NCBI GenBank assembly: GCA_036835325.1
Contig: DAITMF010000055.1
Coordinates: forward strand, 1 to 17,670
Source of the DNA: CAMCHP01 sp036835325
GTDB lineage: Bacteria; Bacteroidota; Bacteroidia; Flavobacteriales_D; Sanyastnellaceae
Length of the DNA: 17,670 nucleotides
Reading direction: 5' to 3'
The translations under genes were made by a program, and so were the position numbers. Positions 7,479-15,066 of this stretch are shown piece by piece (positions within the stretch are counted from its first letter, which is position 1; each line of letters opens with the position of its first letter). The notes under the pieces are model-generated. The model made no database searches, was not told the origin of the DNA, and worked only from the letters and a program-made list of their open reading frames with translations.

Positions 7479-8408
7479 GTGAAATTTTCGCTTAAGCGAA
7501 TTGTTTCGTTAAGTCGACTCCTTGGTGCTGTGAGTTTCTTCTTGACTTTACTACCCACCAACGTGGTATTCGGACAAGTTATGCACGTGCCCAATGGAAC
7601 AGGGGGCATAGGAACTGCCCTGCAAGGGTCAAGCGGAGTGAGCTTGAACTCAAGCACAGCATCGGCCACACTTCATATTCGCAACCGGCCCGGTCCGTTA
7701 GCGGGTGTTGGGATGCTTTTGCTCTCACCGAGTCAATTCTCAGACATGCAAGGAAACCCAGTCACCCCGGCTTATACCTTTCAGAGTTTAAACACTCAAG
7801 GGAATAGCGTCTTTGAAATCAAATCTTCAGGACTTACCTATGTTGGTGCGTTTAGTGGATTTTCTCAGTTGCCCCTCAAAAGACTCAATGTTCGGAATGA
7901 AATGGCCGTATTTGGAGGAAATCATACGCGTTATTTGGCCTTGAACGTGCCAACACCCTTGAATTCGAACATTGAGGTGGAATGGCGAACGGATGATGCT
8001 GCAAGCATGGTTTTTCAGTCGCGAAACAACAACGTAGTGACGGAGGTGCTTTATTTATCTCCTGAAGGCAAAGTGGGCGTAGGTACTGATTACATGCCAG
8101 GAAACCACTCACTTTACGTTCGAGGGTCTTTGATTATGGAAGAGGGCTTTGTGAAGTTGGAAGGCAACTGGCCTGACTACGTTTTTACCAACGATTATCC
8201 GTTGATGCCTCTCTCTGATTTGAAAGCATTTATCGAAGCGAATGGGCATCTCCCGGGTTTCCCAACCGCATCACAGGTTGTTGAGCAAGGAGTGGCCTTA
8301 GGAGAAACCGAACGCCTGCTGACGGAAAAGGTAGAGGAGCTTGTGCTTTATGTGCTTATGTTGAATGCCGAGCTTGACGCCCTTCGGGATGAGCTTAAGA
8401 AGAAGTGA
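7479..8408 (+). CDS. secreted tail-fibre-like protein with C-terminal coiled coil
   Basis: A 309-residue exported protein. The GTG start gives a clean signal peptide (residues about 1-32, LLGAVSFFLTLLPTNVVFGQ). Residues about 45-200 are a beta-rich body with no known motif. Residues about 205-309 match a C-terminal module very common in Bacteroidota proteins annotated as tail-fibre or S74-peptidase-like: WPDYVF at about 229-234, LMPLSDLKAFIEANGHLPG at about 241-259, then LTEKVEELVLYVLMLNAEL, a coiled coil that probably drives trimerisation. The family resemblance is from memory; no S74 catalytic residues were verified. It begins a same-strand run with a lipoprotein and a T9SS protein, suggesting a surface structure. 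The C8 tract upstream makes the start uncertain. Confidence 0.85.
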   Translation: MKFSLKRIVSLSRLLGAVSFFLTLLPTNVVFGQVMHVPNGTGGIGTALQGSSGVSLNSSTASATLHIRNRPGPLAGVGMLLLSPSQFSDMQGNPVTPAYTFQSLNTQGNSVFEIKSSGLTYVGAFSGFSQLPLKRLNVRNEMAVFGGNHTRYLALNVPTPLNSNIEVEWRTDDAASMVFQSRNNNVVTEVLYLSPEGKVGVGTDYMPGNHSLYVRGSLIMEEGFVKLEGNWPDYVFTNDYPLMPLSDLKAFIEANGHLPGFPTASQVVEQGVALGETERLLTEKVEELVLYVLMLNAELDALRDELKKK

Positions 8409-8467
8409 ACGAGCAATGAAGCCAAAGCTTGAGGGCTTGATTTCTAATTCTACAAATACACCATAAG

Positions 8468-9253
8468 ATGAGAAACATCCGAGTCTACATATACTTTGCC
8501 GTGCTTGCAGCCCTTTTGTTTCTGGGCTGCAAGCCCGATGACGATTGCATCGATCCGGCAAACCCGCTCTGTTCAAACTATGATCCATGCCACGGTGGGG
8601 CCTTGCGTAAGGCAGATTTCACCATCTCCAACAGGGTTCTTGCATGGGGTGAATGGCAGTTTTTCGCTGATACCTTGTTCGGGCCGGCATTTCCCAACCT
8701 GTATTTCGATGCTTTGTATCCTGATCTGGTCACTTCGCACACGTGGTATTTGGGTTCTGAGGTCATCAATCAGGCTTCATTTGTTCGCAACTTTGAGGAC
8801 GTTCCCTATCCGTCTAACGTTACAGTAAGTCACGTGGTAACCTATGACGAGTTAGATCCATGCAAGCCCAATGACACAGGCAAAGATTCGGTTGCGGTCA
8901 CCTTTCGTTTGGCAGGCAGTTACTTTGAATTTGCTTCCATAGGCACCTTCAGAGGGAGGCACAACGGTAGTGAAGAGTATGAATGGTCGGTTTACCCGAT
9001 CAATGCGTCGGGCGATACCGCCTACACCGTGGGTGAAACCGTTGATTTTAGGTATGTCAACTTTCACAATACCGGCGAGGTGGCTGACTATTATTGGCAC
9101 TATCCAACGAATCAGAAAGTTTCTGTGAATGGAGATGGTTCTGGCGATCCACGCGGGATATATACTGTAGATGGTTGTGGTAGAATCACTTTTGACTATT
9201 GGTATATTCTCCAAGGTAATGATTTTCAGTTTAATGGGATTAAAACACATTGA
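8468..9253 (+). CDS. probably surface-exposed lipoprotein, unknown function
   Basis: A 261-residue protein with a lipoprotein signal peptide: hydrophobic residues 6-20, then LFLGC with the lipid-bearing Cys21. The residues after Cys are KPDDD. A basic residue followed by acidic residues resembles the lipoprotein export signal that sends Bacteroidota lipoproteins to the cell surface (inference). Residues about 65-140 (HTWYLGSEVINQAS, then VTVSHVVTY) look like a PKD/Ig-type beta-sandwich domain. No catalytic motif was seen. The stop is 2 bp before the ATG of the next gene, so the two are almost certainly co-transcribed. The 59-bp gap before it holds only a weak 5-bp stem. Confidence 0.85.
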   Translation: MRNIRVYIYFAVLAALLFLGCKPDDDCIDPANPLCSNYDPCHGGALRKADFTISNRVLAWGEWQFFADTLFGPAFPNLYFDALYPDLVTSHTWYLGSEVINQASFVRNFEDVPYPSNVTVSHVVTYDELDPCKPNDTGKDSVAVTFRLAGSYFEFASIGTFRGRHNGSEEYEWSVYPINASGDTAYTVGETVDFRYVNFHNTGEVADYYWHYPTNQKVSVNGDGSGDPRGIYTVDGCGRITFDYWYILQGNDFQFNGIKTH

Positions 9254-9255
9254 CA

Positions 9256-9825
9256 ATGAAAAGGTTTTCACTATACAGTCTGCTGATGCTTGCTGCTACA
9301 GCAGGGCTTCACGGTCAGCCGTGTACACCAACCGGCATTAGCACCAACCCGGTAGCTCCGGTTGACACTTTCTTGCTCAACAATCTTATCAACCCGGCTA
9401 ACCCGAGTGTACCCTGCAGTATCAATCCTTTTCTCAATACCTTCGACTGGGGCGAAATAGCGGGAGCCGATTTCAAAACCATCGGTATTGACCTTTGTAC
9501 CTATTGGGAGTTCGATAACAGCATTGTTCTTGCGAATCCTAGTGATCCGTGTCCTCTGTATTACCCAATGATTAGTTTTTTGAGTGATGGAATGCCCAGT
9601 CAGTTCAATTACCTAAAAGAGCCACAGGCCAATGGTCTACTTACTGATCGTGACTATCACTGGGAAGATGGATGGGAATTGCTCTGGATGAACTTGGGCT
9701 ATCTGCCCGATGGCACATCGATTGGCGGCCCACATTCCTCAGGAAGCCCTTTTGAGGGAAACAGTTACAGTGCAACACCAGATAATACCCCTACATCATT
9801 CTTTACAACAGGTACCGCGGTCTAA
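9256..9825 (+). CDS. N-terminal segment of the disrupted T9SS protein
   Basis: 189 residues from ATG 9256 (a TTG at 9250 overlaps the previous stop and is less likely). Signal peptide residues 1-22 (RFSLYSLLMLAATAGLHGQ). The C-terminal part has an aromatic-rich stretch (DYHWEDGWELLWMNLGYLPDG). The last residues, TTGTAV, come from the wrong frame; the natural continuation is in the next frame. Its stop TAA shares its last base with the ATG of the next segment (TAATG), which could be mistaken for translational coupling. Confidence 0.8.
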   Translation: MKRFSLYSLLMLAATAGLHGQPCTPTGISTNPVAPVDTFLLNNLINPANPSVPCSINPFLNTFDWGEIAGADFKTIGIDLCTYWEFDNSIVLANPSDPCPLYYPMISFLSDGMPSQFNYLKEPQANGLLTDRDYHWEDGWELLWMNLGYLPDGTSIGGPHSSGSPFEGNSYSATPDNTPTSFFTTGTAV

Positions 9826-10709
9826 TGCGCGTGGTGGCAAATGTCTGGGACAACAGAATCAAGCACCAAAACCTTCAGGTAAAACTTGTACAAAGCGGTG
9901 GTGATGGTGAACTTACCGGAGTCTTAAGGTCAATCGAAAACTACTACAGGCCGTTGAGTTTACCAACCCAAGTTGTCCAGACCATATCACCTCGTTTTCA
10001 GTCGGTTCTTTCCAACCAGTGGATGGTGGCCGATTTTCAAATGGCCTACGACCCTTGCACGTGCATCTCAAAGGGGAAATTCGATATCGAATTCCGCCAG
10101 TTTACCTCATTGGACATTGAGATGGTCGGGCGTGAAGTAAGCGTGACCCAAGAAATTAATGTGAGTAACTACTCTATGAATGATTTCTTGAATTTAAGTG
10201 AAGTTAGTGCCAATGAATACAAGCCAGGCACCGTAATTTACCGAAGTATGGGTGATATGATTGACCAATACCAGGAAAAGTTAGATCAATACGACGAAGA
10301 GCTGTATGATTACAATGCTTCGGGCAATCAATTGATCCGTTTTGGACTGGACAATGGAGTTGATCTGCTCAACGTATTTTCACCGGAAATAGGCGGTGAT
10401 CCGAAGTCTGAAGAGTCGAAAAGTTTCAAAAAGCTATTAGCCAAAGGAATGGACTTTGCCGCAATGGAGATACTTCCAAAAACATTTAGTAAACCCGCGA
10501 AACCCACCACCCCTACAGCTACTTACACAGAAACAGCCTTCAAGGGTACATTAGCCGGGGAATATGTTGATGCGGTGGGCCCTTTGTTTATTCCGGGTAC
10601 ATTTCCCGTCAGCTATAGTCCCGGTCAGCCCGCATTAACGCCGTTCAACTATCCCGCATACAACGAGGTACTTGGGCAGTTTGCACTGCTTCAAAAAGCC
10701 CAAGTTTAA
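9825..10709 (+). CDS. middle segment of the disrupted T9SS protein
   Basis: 294 residues as written, with no signal peptide, lipobox or membrane helix, which is unexpected for a free-standing gene between exported neighbours. The frame is open upstream of its ATG and reads LYNRYRGLMRVV across it, consistent with continuity from the previous segment. It contains a charged, probably helical stretch (DMIDQYQEKLDQYDEELYDY). Its end, LLQKAQV then stop, falls in the TTTAAAAAA run where the frame changes. No known domain is recognised. Confidence 0.7.
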   Translation: MRVVANVWDNRIKHQNLQVKLVQSGGDGELTGVLRSIENYYRPLSLPTQVVQTISPRFQSVLSNQWMVADFQMAYDPCTCISKGKFDIEFRQFTSLDIEMVGREVSVTQEINVSNYSMNDFLNLSEVSANEYKPGTVIYRSMGDMIDQYQEKLDQYDEELYDYNASGNQLIRFGLDNGVDLLNVFSPEIGGDPKSEESKSFKKLLAKGMDFAAMEILPKTFSKPAKPTTPTATYTETAFKGTLAGEYVDAVGPLFIPGTFPVSYSPGQPALTPFNYPAYNEVLGQFALLQKAQV

Positions 10710-12021
10710 AAAAGTACTTTTTGATGACAGTGAATGGTACACCTGCCTCCACTTCGGCACTGGTTACTGCAATTCGGCATCAACGAATCCCGGTGCGCCT
10801 TACATCGGGTACAACTATACCTATTTTGAAAGCGAGCACAAGCAGAATGTGATGTTCAAGTTGAATGATCCATTGAACTATGCCCTCAACCCGGCACTGG
10901 ATATTGATTACGAAGCCACAACGGTAGACGTGGCGTTCATTCTTACATTTAAAGGTATGGAAGGAGTAAATGATGGTGACTTACGGATTCAAAGAGAGGT
11001 GACAGGTCCAGATTTTACAATGGCTCATTGGTTCAGGCCTTGCATTGATCAAGGATATTGTGAGAATACAGTGGTTTTGAAAACTGATTGGTTCAGTGCG
11101 GCTGACGTTATGGGAAAGGTATTCATAGGTTCGATCGTGTCCTCGGCTTCTGGAGACGAGGGAGCGGCTTTTCCATATCAGAATTATCATCCGGATAATA
11201 TCAAATTGGAGCTTGAAACAATCGAAATGAAGCTTTTGGTTGATATGTTTTTCGAGACAACTAATTCGAGAGATCAATCGAATAACTCGACCCATGCCCT
11301 TACTTATTTGCTTTGGGAGCGCAGCCCCTCGTCAACACCTTTTGAACCAACCGCGGATCTTATTGATGAGGCGTTTGGGGAAGTAAATGATGTTTTGCAC
11401 TTCAACGAGATTACCCTCGGACCGTGGATGAGTTTTGTGAATGGGGCTGCGGATGGATACAGTCAAGTGATTGCTGATATGGTCAGAATCAATCAAACTA
11501 TTCAAACCATAGGAGCATCGAAGTATAGCATTGAATCACGCAATCAAATCAAGCTTGAACCCGGGGGACGCCTCAGACCCGATGGCCGCTTAAGAATCAT
11601 AGACGACCCTAAGGCGAAGTTCGGTGACCCGGCAACTTCTTATGAAGTCTTGGCTTTCTGCCAAAGTCAAATTACTGAACCGTATCAAGCCAACAATGCT
11701 GCACACGCTGTGATTTCCAATCTGGAAGAATATGAGCGGCAGGTCGAGAACCGAAGGCTGTCTCGAGTTGAAACGCACACGCCTCCCAAGCTGTTTCTTT
11801 ATCCCAATCCTGCGCGGTCGGAACTCACCGTTCAAACAGAGGGGTTGGGCATAGACGGTATTACAATCTATGACACTGCATCACGACCTGTAATGCAAAT
11901 CAACACAGGCGGGGTATCTGTTTACGGTATTGACCTTAACCGACTGACATCTGGTATGTATTTGATACATGTCCAGTGCGATGGTGAAATACTTAAAGAA
12001 AGGTTGATAATTACGAAATAG
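10672..12021 (+). CDS. C-terminal segment of the disrupted T9SS protein
   Basis: The open frame starts at a TTG at 10672 and gives 449 residues, but the natural join to the preceding segment is at about 10706, so the first dozen residues are probably not real. No signal peptide. The last 75 residues or so, from LFLYPNPARSELTV through LTSGMYLIHVQ to the end, are a type A T9SS C-terminal domain. No catalytic motif was seen in the body, which contains short Gly/Arg-rich turns (PGGRLRPDGRLRII). Confidence 0.8.
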   Translation: MGSLHCFKKPKFKKVLFDDSEWYTCLHFGTGYCNSASTNPGAPYIGYNYTYFESEHKQNVMFKLNDPLNYALNPALDIDYEATTVDVAFILTFKGMEGVNDGDLRIQREVTGPDFTMAHWFRPCIDQGYCENTVVLKTDWFSAADVMGKVFIGSIVSSASGDEGAAFPYQNYHPDNIKLELETIEMKLLVDMFFETTNSRDQSNNSTHALTYLLWERSPSSTPFEPTADLIDEAFGEVNDVLHFNEITLGPWMSFVNGAADGYSQVIADMVRINQTIQTIGASKYSIESRNQIKLEPGGRLRPDGRLRIIDDPKAKFGDPATSYEVLAFCQSQITEPYQANNAAHAVISNLEEYERQVENRRLSRVETHTPPKLFLYPNPARSELTVQTEGLGIDGITIYDTASRPVMQINTGGVSVYGIDLNRLTSGMYLIHVQCDGEILKERLIITK

Positions 12022-12034
12022 GTGTGGTGAGAGT

Positions 12035-12052
12035 AGAAGGAAACACCCTTCT
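12035..12052 (+). terminator. possible weak terminator hairpin after the secreted cluster
   Basis: AGAAGG at 12035-12040 pairs perfectly with CCTTCT at 12047-12052 around a 6-nt loop, 14 bp after the stop at 12021. No T tract follows, only TGGCTTGTTC, so intrinsic termination is uncertain. Confidence 0.3.
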
Positions 12053-12154
12053 TGGCTTGTTCATAGCCTCACTTCTGTGCAGATGCTTGTCCGATCATGA
12101 TGGCATCAAACCGACAAACCCCATAAACCCCCATAATGCCCATAATCGTAAACC

Positions 12155-12525
12155 CAAAACAGTTTAGAGCAAGAGTATTGAGCAAGAACTCCAAGAAACT
12201 CTGTGAACTCCTGAAACTCTGTGTTTAAAAAACCGCGAGCGAAGCGAGTGCGCCTCAAAACAGTTTGGAGCAAGAGTAGAGAGCAAGAGGAACTCCAACC
12301 AACTCTGTGTACTCCTGAAACTCTGTGTTAAAAACCGCGAGCGAAGCGAGCCAAATCAGCATACAGTGTGAGTAGAGAGCAAGAGGAACTCCAACCAACT
12401 CTGTGAACTCCCAAAACTCTGTGTCAAGAACAACCACGAGCGGAGCGAGCAAGAATCCCCATAATCCCCATAATCGGCGGCGAAGCCGACCCAAACCAGC
12501 ATACCGTTTGAGTAGTGAGCACGAG
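12155..12525. repeat. imperfect tandem repeat, three copies of about 100 bp plus a partial fourth
   Basis: Copies start with a CA[AT]ACAGT-like motif at 12155, 12256 and 12360; a partial copy starts at 12500. Each full copy runs through an AACTCTGTG motif, a second ACTCTGTGT motif and ends in an A-rich stretch plus CCGCGAGCGAAGCGAG, or a close variant (CGAGCGGAGCGAG in copy 3). Copies 2 and 3 share 35 identical bases (12275-12309 and 12371-12405). A CCCATAAT-type repeat flanks the array at 12130-12148 and 12457-12476. The array fills most of the 621-bp gap between the secreted cluster and icd. Unit length and lack of unique spacers exclude CRISPR. The rest of 12022-12642 shows no gene. Confidence 0.85.
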
Positions 12526-12642
12526 CGTAGGTGTCTTTATGACATTTTATGCGTTTCTGTGGTGAATTTCAAGCCGTTTTATGACACAAAATGCCGAAAT
12601 TCGCGACGTCTTTCACATCTATACATCTTAAAACACTTCCAA

Positions 12643-14079
12643 ATGACCCGAATTACGGTAGCGAAAGGAGACGGCATCGGTCCGGAAATCATGGACGCCA
12701 CTCTGGCCATCATCAAGGCCGCCGGAGCACGCATTGAAATCGACGAAATCGAAGTAGGCGAGAAGGTGTACCTCGCAGGTAACACTGCCGGTATCGCCGA
12801 TGAATCGTGGGATACGATTCGCAGCAACAAGATTTTCCTCAAAGCGCCCATCACCACCCCTCAAGGCGGTGGCTACAAAAGTCTCAACGTAACTACCCGT
12901 AAATTCCTCGGTCTGTACAGCAACGTACGTCCGTGCCGCAGCTTGCACCCCTACGTAGCGACCAAACACCCCATCATGGATGTGGTAATCATCCGCGAGA
13001 ACGAAGAAGACCTCTACGCCGGTATCGAACACCAGCAAACCGATGAGGTGGTGCAGTGCTTGAAGCTCATCAGCCGTCCGGGTTGTGAGAAAATCGTTCG
13101 TTACGCCTTCGAATACGCCAAGGCCTACAACCGCAAAAAAGTGACCTGCTTCACGAAAGACAACATCATGAAGCAAACCGACGGTTTGTTCCACCAGGTG
13201 TTTGACGAAATCGCAGTGGAGTACCCCGAAATCGAAAACGAACACTGGATCATCGACATCGGCGCAGCCAAACTCGCTGATACCCCCGAAGCATTCGACG
13301 TGATCGTGATGCCAAACCTCTACGGCGACGTCCTCTCTGACGTGGCAGCACAAATCACCGGTTCAGTTGGGTTGGCAGGTTCGGCCAACATCGGCGAAGA
13401 GTGTGCAATGTTCGAAGCCATCCACGGTTCGGCTCCACGCCGCGCCGGTCAGAACATGGCCAACCCATCGGGCTTGCTCCAAGGGGCCATCCTCATGCTC
13501 AAGCACATCGGCCAAACCGACGTGGCTGAGAAGGTGCAAAACGCATGGCTCAAAACCCTTGAAGACGGCGTGCATACCTACGACATCTTCCAAGAAGGTG
13601 TGAGCAAAGAAAAGGTGGGCACCAAAGAATTCGCCGAGGCCGTGATTGCGCGCATCGGTCAGAAGCCAACAACCCTCAAGCCCGTTGAGTACAAAGAAGG
13701 CATTACCCTCAACCTGCCGAAGTTCGATCGCAAGCCGCTCCGCAAGAAAGAGTTGGAAGGGGTTGACGTGTTCGTGCACTGGCCCGGACTCGACCCGAAC
13801 GAAATCGCAGTGCAGCTCCAAAAAATTGAGCCCGCCGGTGTGAAACTCAAAATGATCACCAACCGCGGTATCAAGGTATGGCCCGATGGTTTCAAAGAAA
13901 CCTTCTGCACCGACCACTGGCGCTGCCGTTTCCACGCGGTTGAAGGCACCACCTTCACCAAAGACCACATCATTGAATTGTTGAGCAACGCTGTGAAGAA
14001 CGACGTTGACGCGATCAAAACCGAGAACCTTTACCAGTTCGACGGCAAGCGCGCCTACTCGCTCGGCCAGGGCCAATAA
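12643..14079 (+). CDS. icd: isocitrate dehydrogenase, Thermus-type with C-terminal extension
   Basis: A 478-residue TCA-cycle enzyme that oxidises isocitrate to 2-oxoglutarate with NAD(P)+ in the cytoplasm. The open frame extends 80 codons upstream to 12403, but that part lies inside the repeat array. The ATG at 12643 begins MTRITVAKGDGIGPE, the family N-terminus. Motifs: substrate loop with TTRKFLGLYSNVRP at 84-97, RENEEDLYAGIEH at 118-130, KKVTCFTKDNIMK at 165-177, metal-binding GDVLSD at 228-233, and HGSAPRRAG at 261-269 in the cofactor region. The 130-residue extension with DVFVHWPG, MITNRGIKVWP and a GQGQ end matches the long Thermus thermophilus-type enzyme. Cofactor choice (NADP in that type) is inferred from family, not residues. 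The LytTR gene follows after 3 bp, so they are probably co-transcribed. Confidence 0.95.
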   Translation: MTRITVAKGDGIGPEIMDATLAIIKAAGARIEIDEIEVGEKVYLAGNTAGIADESWDTIRSNKIFLKAPITTPQGGGYKSLNVTTRKFLGLYSNVRPCRSLHPYVATKHPIMDVVIIRENEEDLYAGIEHQQTDEVVQCLKLISRPGCEKIVRYAFEYAKAYNRKKVTCFTKDNIMKQTDGLFHQVFDEIAVEYPEIENEHWIIDIGAAKLADTPEAFDVIVMPNLYGDVLSDVAAQITGSVGLAGSANIGEECAMFEAIHGSAPRRAGQNMANPSGLLQGAILMLKHIGQTDVAEKVQNAWLKTLEDGVHTYDIFQEGVSKEKVGTKEFAEAVIARIGQKPTTLKPVEYKEGITLNLPKFDRKPLRKKELEGVDVFVHWPGLDPNEIAVQLQKIEPAGVKLKMITNRGIKVWPDGFKETFCTDHWRCRFHAVEGTTFTKDHIIELLSNAVKNDVDAIKTENLYQFDGKRAYSLGQGQ

Positions 14080-14082
14080 TTT

Positions 14083-14955
14083 ATGAAGCTGTTCAGTCAG
14101 CCATACGCCTTTGAAAGCTCAGCGCGCAGGAAATCCCTGCGCGCTGTCGCTTTCGGCGCATTTGTGTTTCTCTTCCTCTTTGTTTTCAAACCCTTTGGAA
14201 TCAGTGGGGATGGATGGCCCCTCGTCGGCTTCATGCTCGGCTTCGGCGCCATCACCACCGGGGCCATGCTGCTGCTGAATGTGGCAGCGCCGCTCATCTT
14301 TCCACGTTTTTTCAATGAGGATGGATGGACAACAGGCCGCGAAATCGTTTCGCTCATGCTCAACGTGACCACGATTGGCGTGTTGAATTACCTCTACACG
14401 GTGTCAGCCACCAATCTGCCCGGCGGATGGATGAATCTCTTGTGGTTCATCGGCATCACCTTTGTGATTGGCTTGTTTCCCATTTCCATCCTGGTGCTGA
14501 TGAAAGAGCGACGCGAGCGCACGGGGTACGAGAGCAGCTCGGCACAACTCACGGCTGAACTTCATCCGGCGCAGCCGAATGCTCATCCGCGCAGCGAAGA
14601 AAAAACCATCACCATTTCATCGGCCAATGTGGGCGATGACGACCTTGTGATTGCTGAATCGGCCCTGCGCTTTATTCGCTCGGCCGACAACTACGCCGAG
14701 GTGCATTATCGCGTTGACCGACGGCTTGAACGGCGCATCGTGCGCGCAACCCTGAAAGAGATCAGCGACCGCCTTGCCGATCGGCCGGCGCTGTTTCGCT
14801 GCCACAAAAGCTACCTCGTGAACATGGAGGCCGTTGAGCGCATCTCCGGCAATGCGCAGGGCTATAAGCTGCATTTGGAGGGCGTTGAACTGCCCGTTCC
14901 GGTCTCGCGCAGCAACAACGAAACCATCCGTACGCACCTTCCCGTTCGTCCCTGA
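14083..14955 (+). CDS. membrane-bound LytTR-family DNA-binding regulator
   Basis: A 290-residue protein with four predicted membrane segments (about 21-40, 48-70, 88-108 and 116-140), a polar linker (141-180), and a C-terminal LytTR DNA-binding domain (about 184-287). LytTR landmarks: FIRSADNYAEVHY at about 197-209, FRCHKSYLVNMEAVERISG at about 238-256 and LPVPVSRS at 270-277. No phosphoacceptor receiver domain is present, so signal input is probably through the membrane part, a common Bacteroidota form that often works with nearby sensor kinases. The ATG is 3 bp after the icd stop, an unusual operon partner. The linker contains a 20-nt repeat (14584-14603). Confidence 0.9.
   Translation: MKLFSQPYAFESSARRKSLRAVAFGAFVFLFLFVFKPFGISGDGWPLVGFMLGFGAITTGAMLLLNVAAPLIFPRFFNEDGWTTGREIVSLMLNVTTIGVLNYLYTVSATNLPGGWMNLLWFIGITFVIGLFPISILVLMKERRERTGYESSSAQLTAELHPAQPNAHPRSEEKTITISSANVGDDDLVIAESALRFIRSADNYAEVHYRVDRRLERRIVRATLKEISDRLADRPALFRCHKSYLVNMEAVERISGNAQGYKLHLEGVELPVPVSRSNNETIRTHLPVRP
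14584..14603. repeat. 20-nt repeat inside the LytTR linker, copy of 7217-7236
   Basis: This stretch encodes HPRSEEK-like residues in the polar linker between the membrane part and the DNA-binding domain. The identical 20 bases occur in non-coding DNA at 7217-7236. Chance identity of this length within one window is very unlikely. It may be a dispersed repeat that landed in a tolerant linker. Confidence 0.6.
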
Positions 14956-15066
14956 AGCTTGCCAAACGTCCCGTACGGCTTGGCATTCATCCCTCACCGT
15001 GCGGTTCAGCCCTCTGTGCTTGCGCACCGCCAACCGAGCGTGCACCTTGCGTCAAAATTCAACGCC

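Larger units (their letters stand above)
9256..12021 (+). pseudogene. frame-disrupted secreted T9SS protein, about 921 residues when repaired
   Basis: Three adjacent open segments read as one protein. The first has a signal peptide and no sorting domain; the last has a T9SS sorting domain (KLFLYPNPARSELTV) and no signal peptide; the middle has neither. The first and last are in the same frame and only the middle is shifted. Adding one base in the TTCTTT run near 9800-9805 gives ...TSFFYNRYRGLMRVV. Removing one from the GTTTAAAAAA run near 10703-10711 gives ...LLQKAQVKKVLFDDSEWY. Both joins read naturally. The two indels compensate exactly. Homopolymer sequencing error or a recent pseudogene are the main options. 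Function is unknown. It lies 2 bp after the lipoprotein gene. Confidence 0.75.

Noticed and set aside
7298..7495. Small plus-strand open frame of 65 codons
   Set aside because: It ends inside the start of the tail-fibre-like gene, lacks a domain, and probably only reflects an open stretch; the possible ATG switch is noted separately.
8414..8440. Hairpin between the tail-fibre-like and lipoprotein genes (AAGCC...GGCTT)
   Set aside because: A 5-bp stem with a short T-poor tail is too weak to call a terminator.
12255..12494. Minus-strand open frame with repeated EFTELVGVPLALYS peptide
   Set aside because: Its internal repetition only mirrors the DNA repeat units; there is no supporting domain or start signal.
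12155..12525. CRISPR array
   Set aside because: Units are about 100 bp, imperfect, without short identical repeats separated by unique spacers, and no cas gene is near.
12403..12642. 80-residue N-terminal extension of icd
   Set aside because: It is encoded by the repeat array and unrelated to the family; the ATG at 12643 begins the conserved N-terminus.
14959..15066. 36-residue extension of the DUF2306-like protein from a TTG start
   Set aside because: The extension is hydrophilic and Pro-rich, unlike the membrane protein that follows; the ATG at 15067 fits the family.
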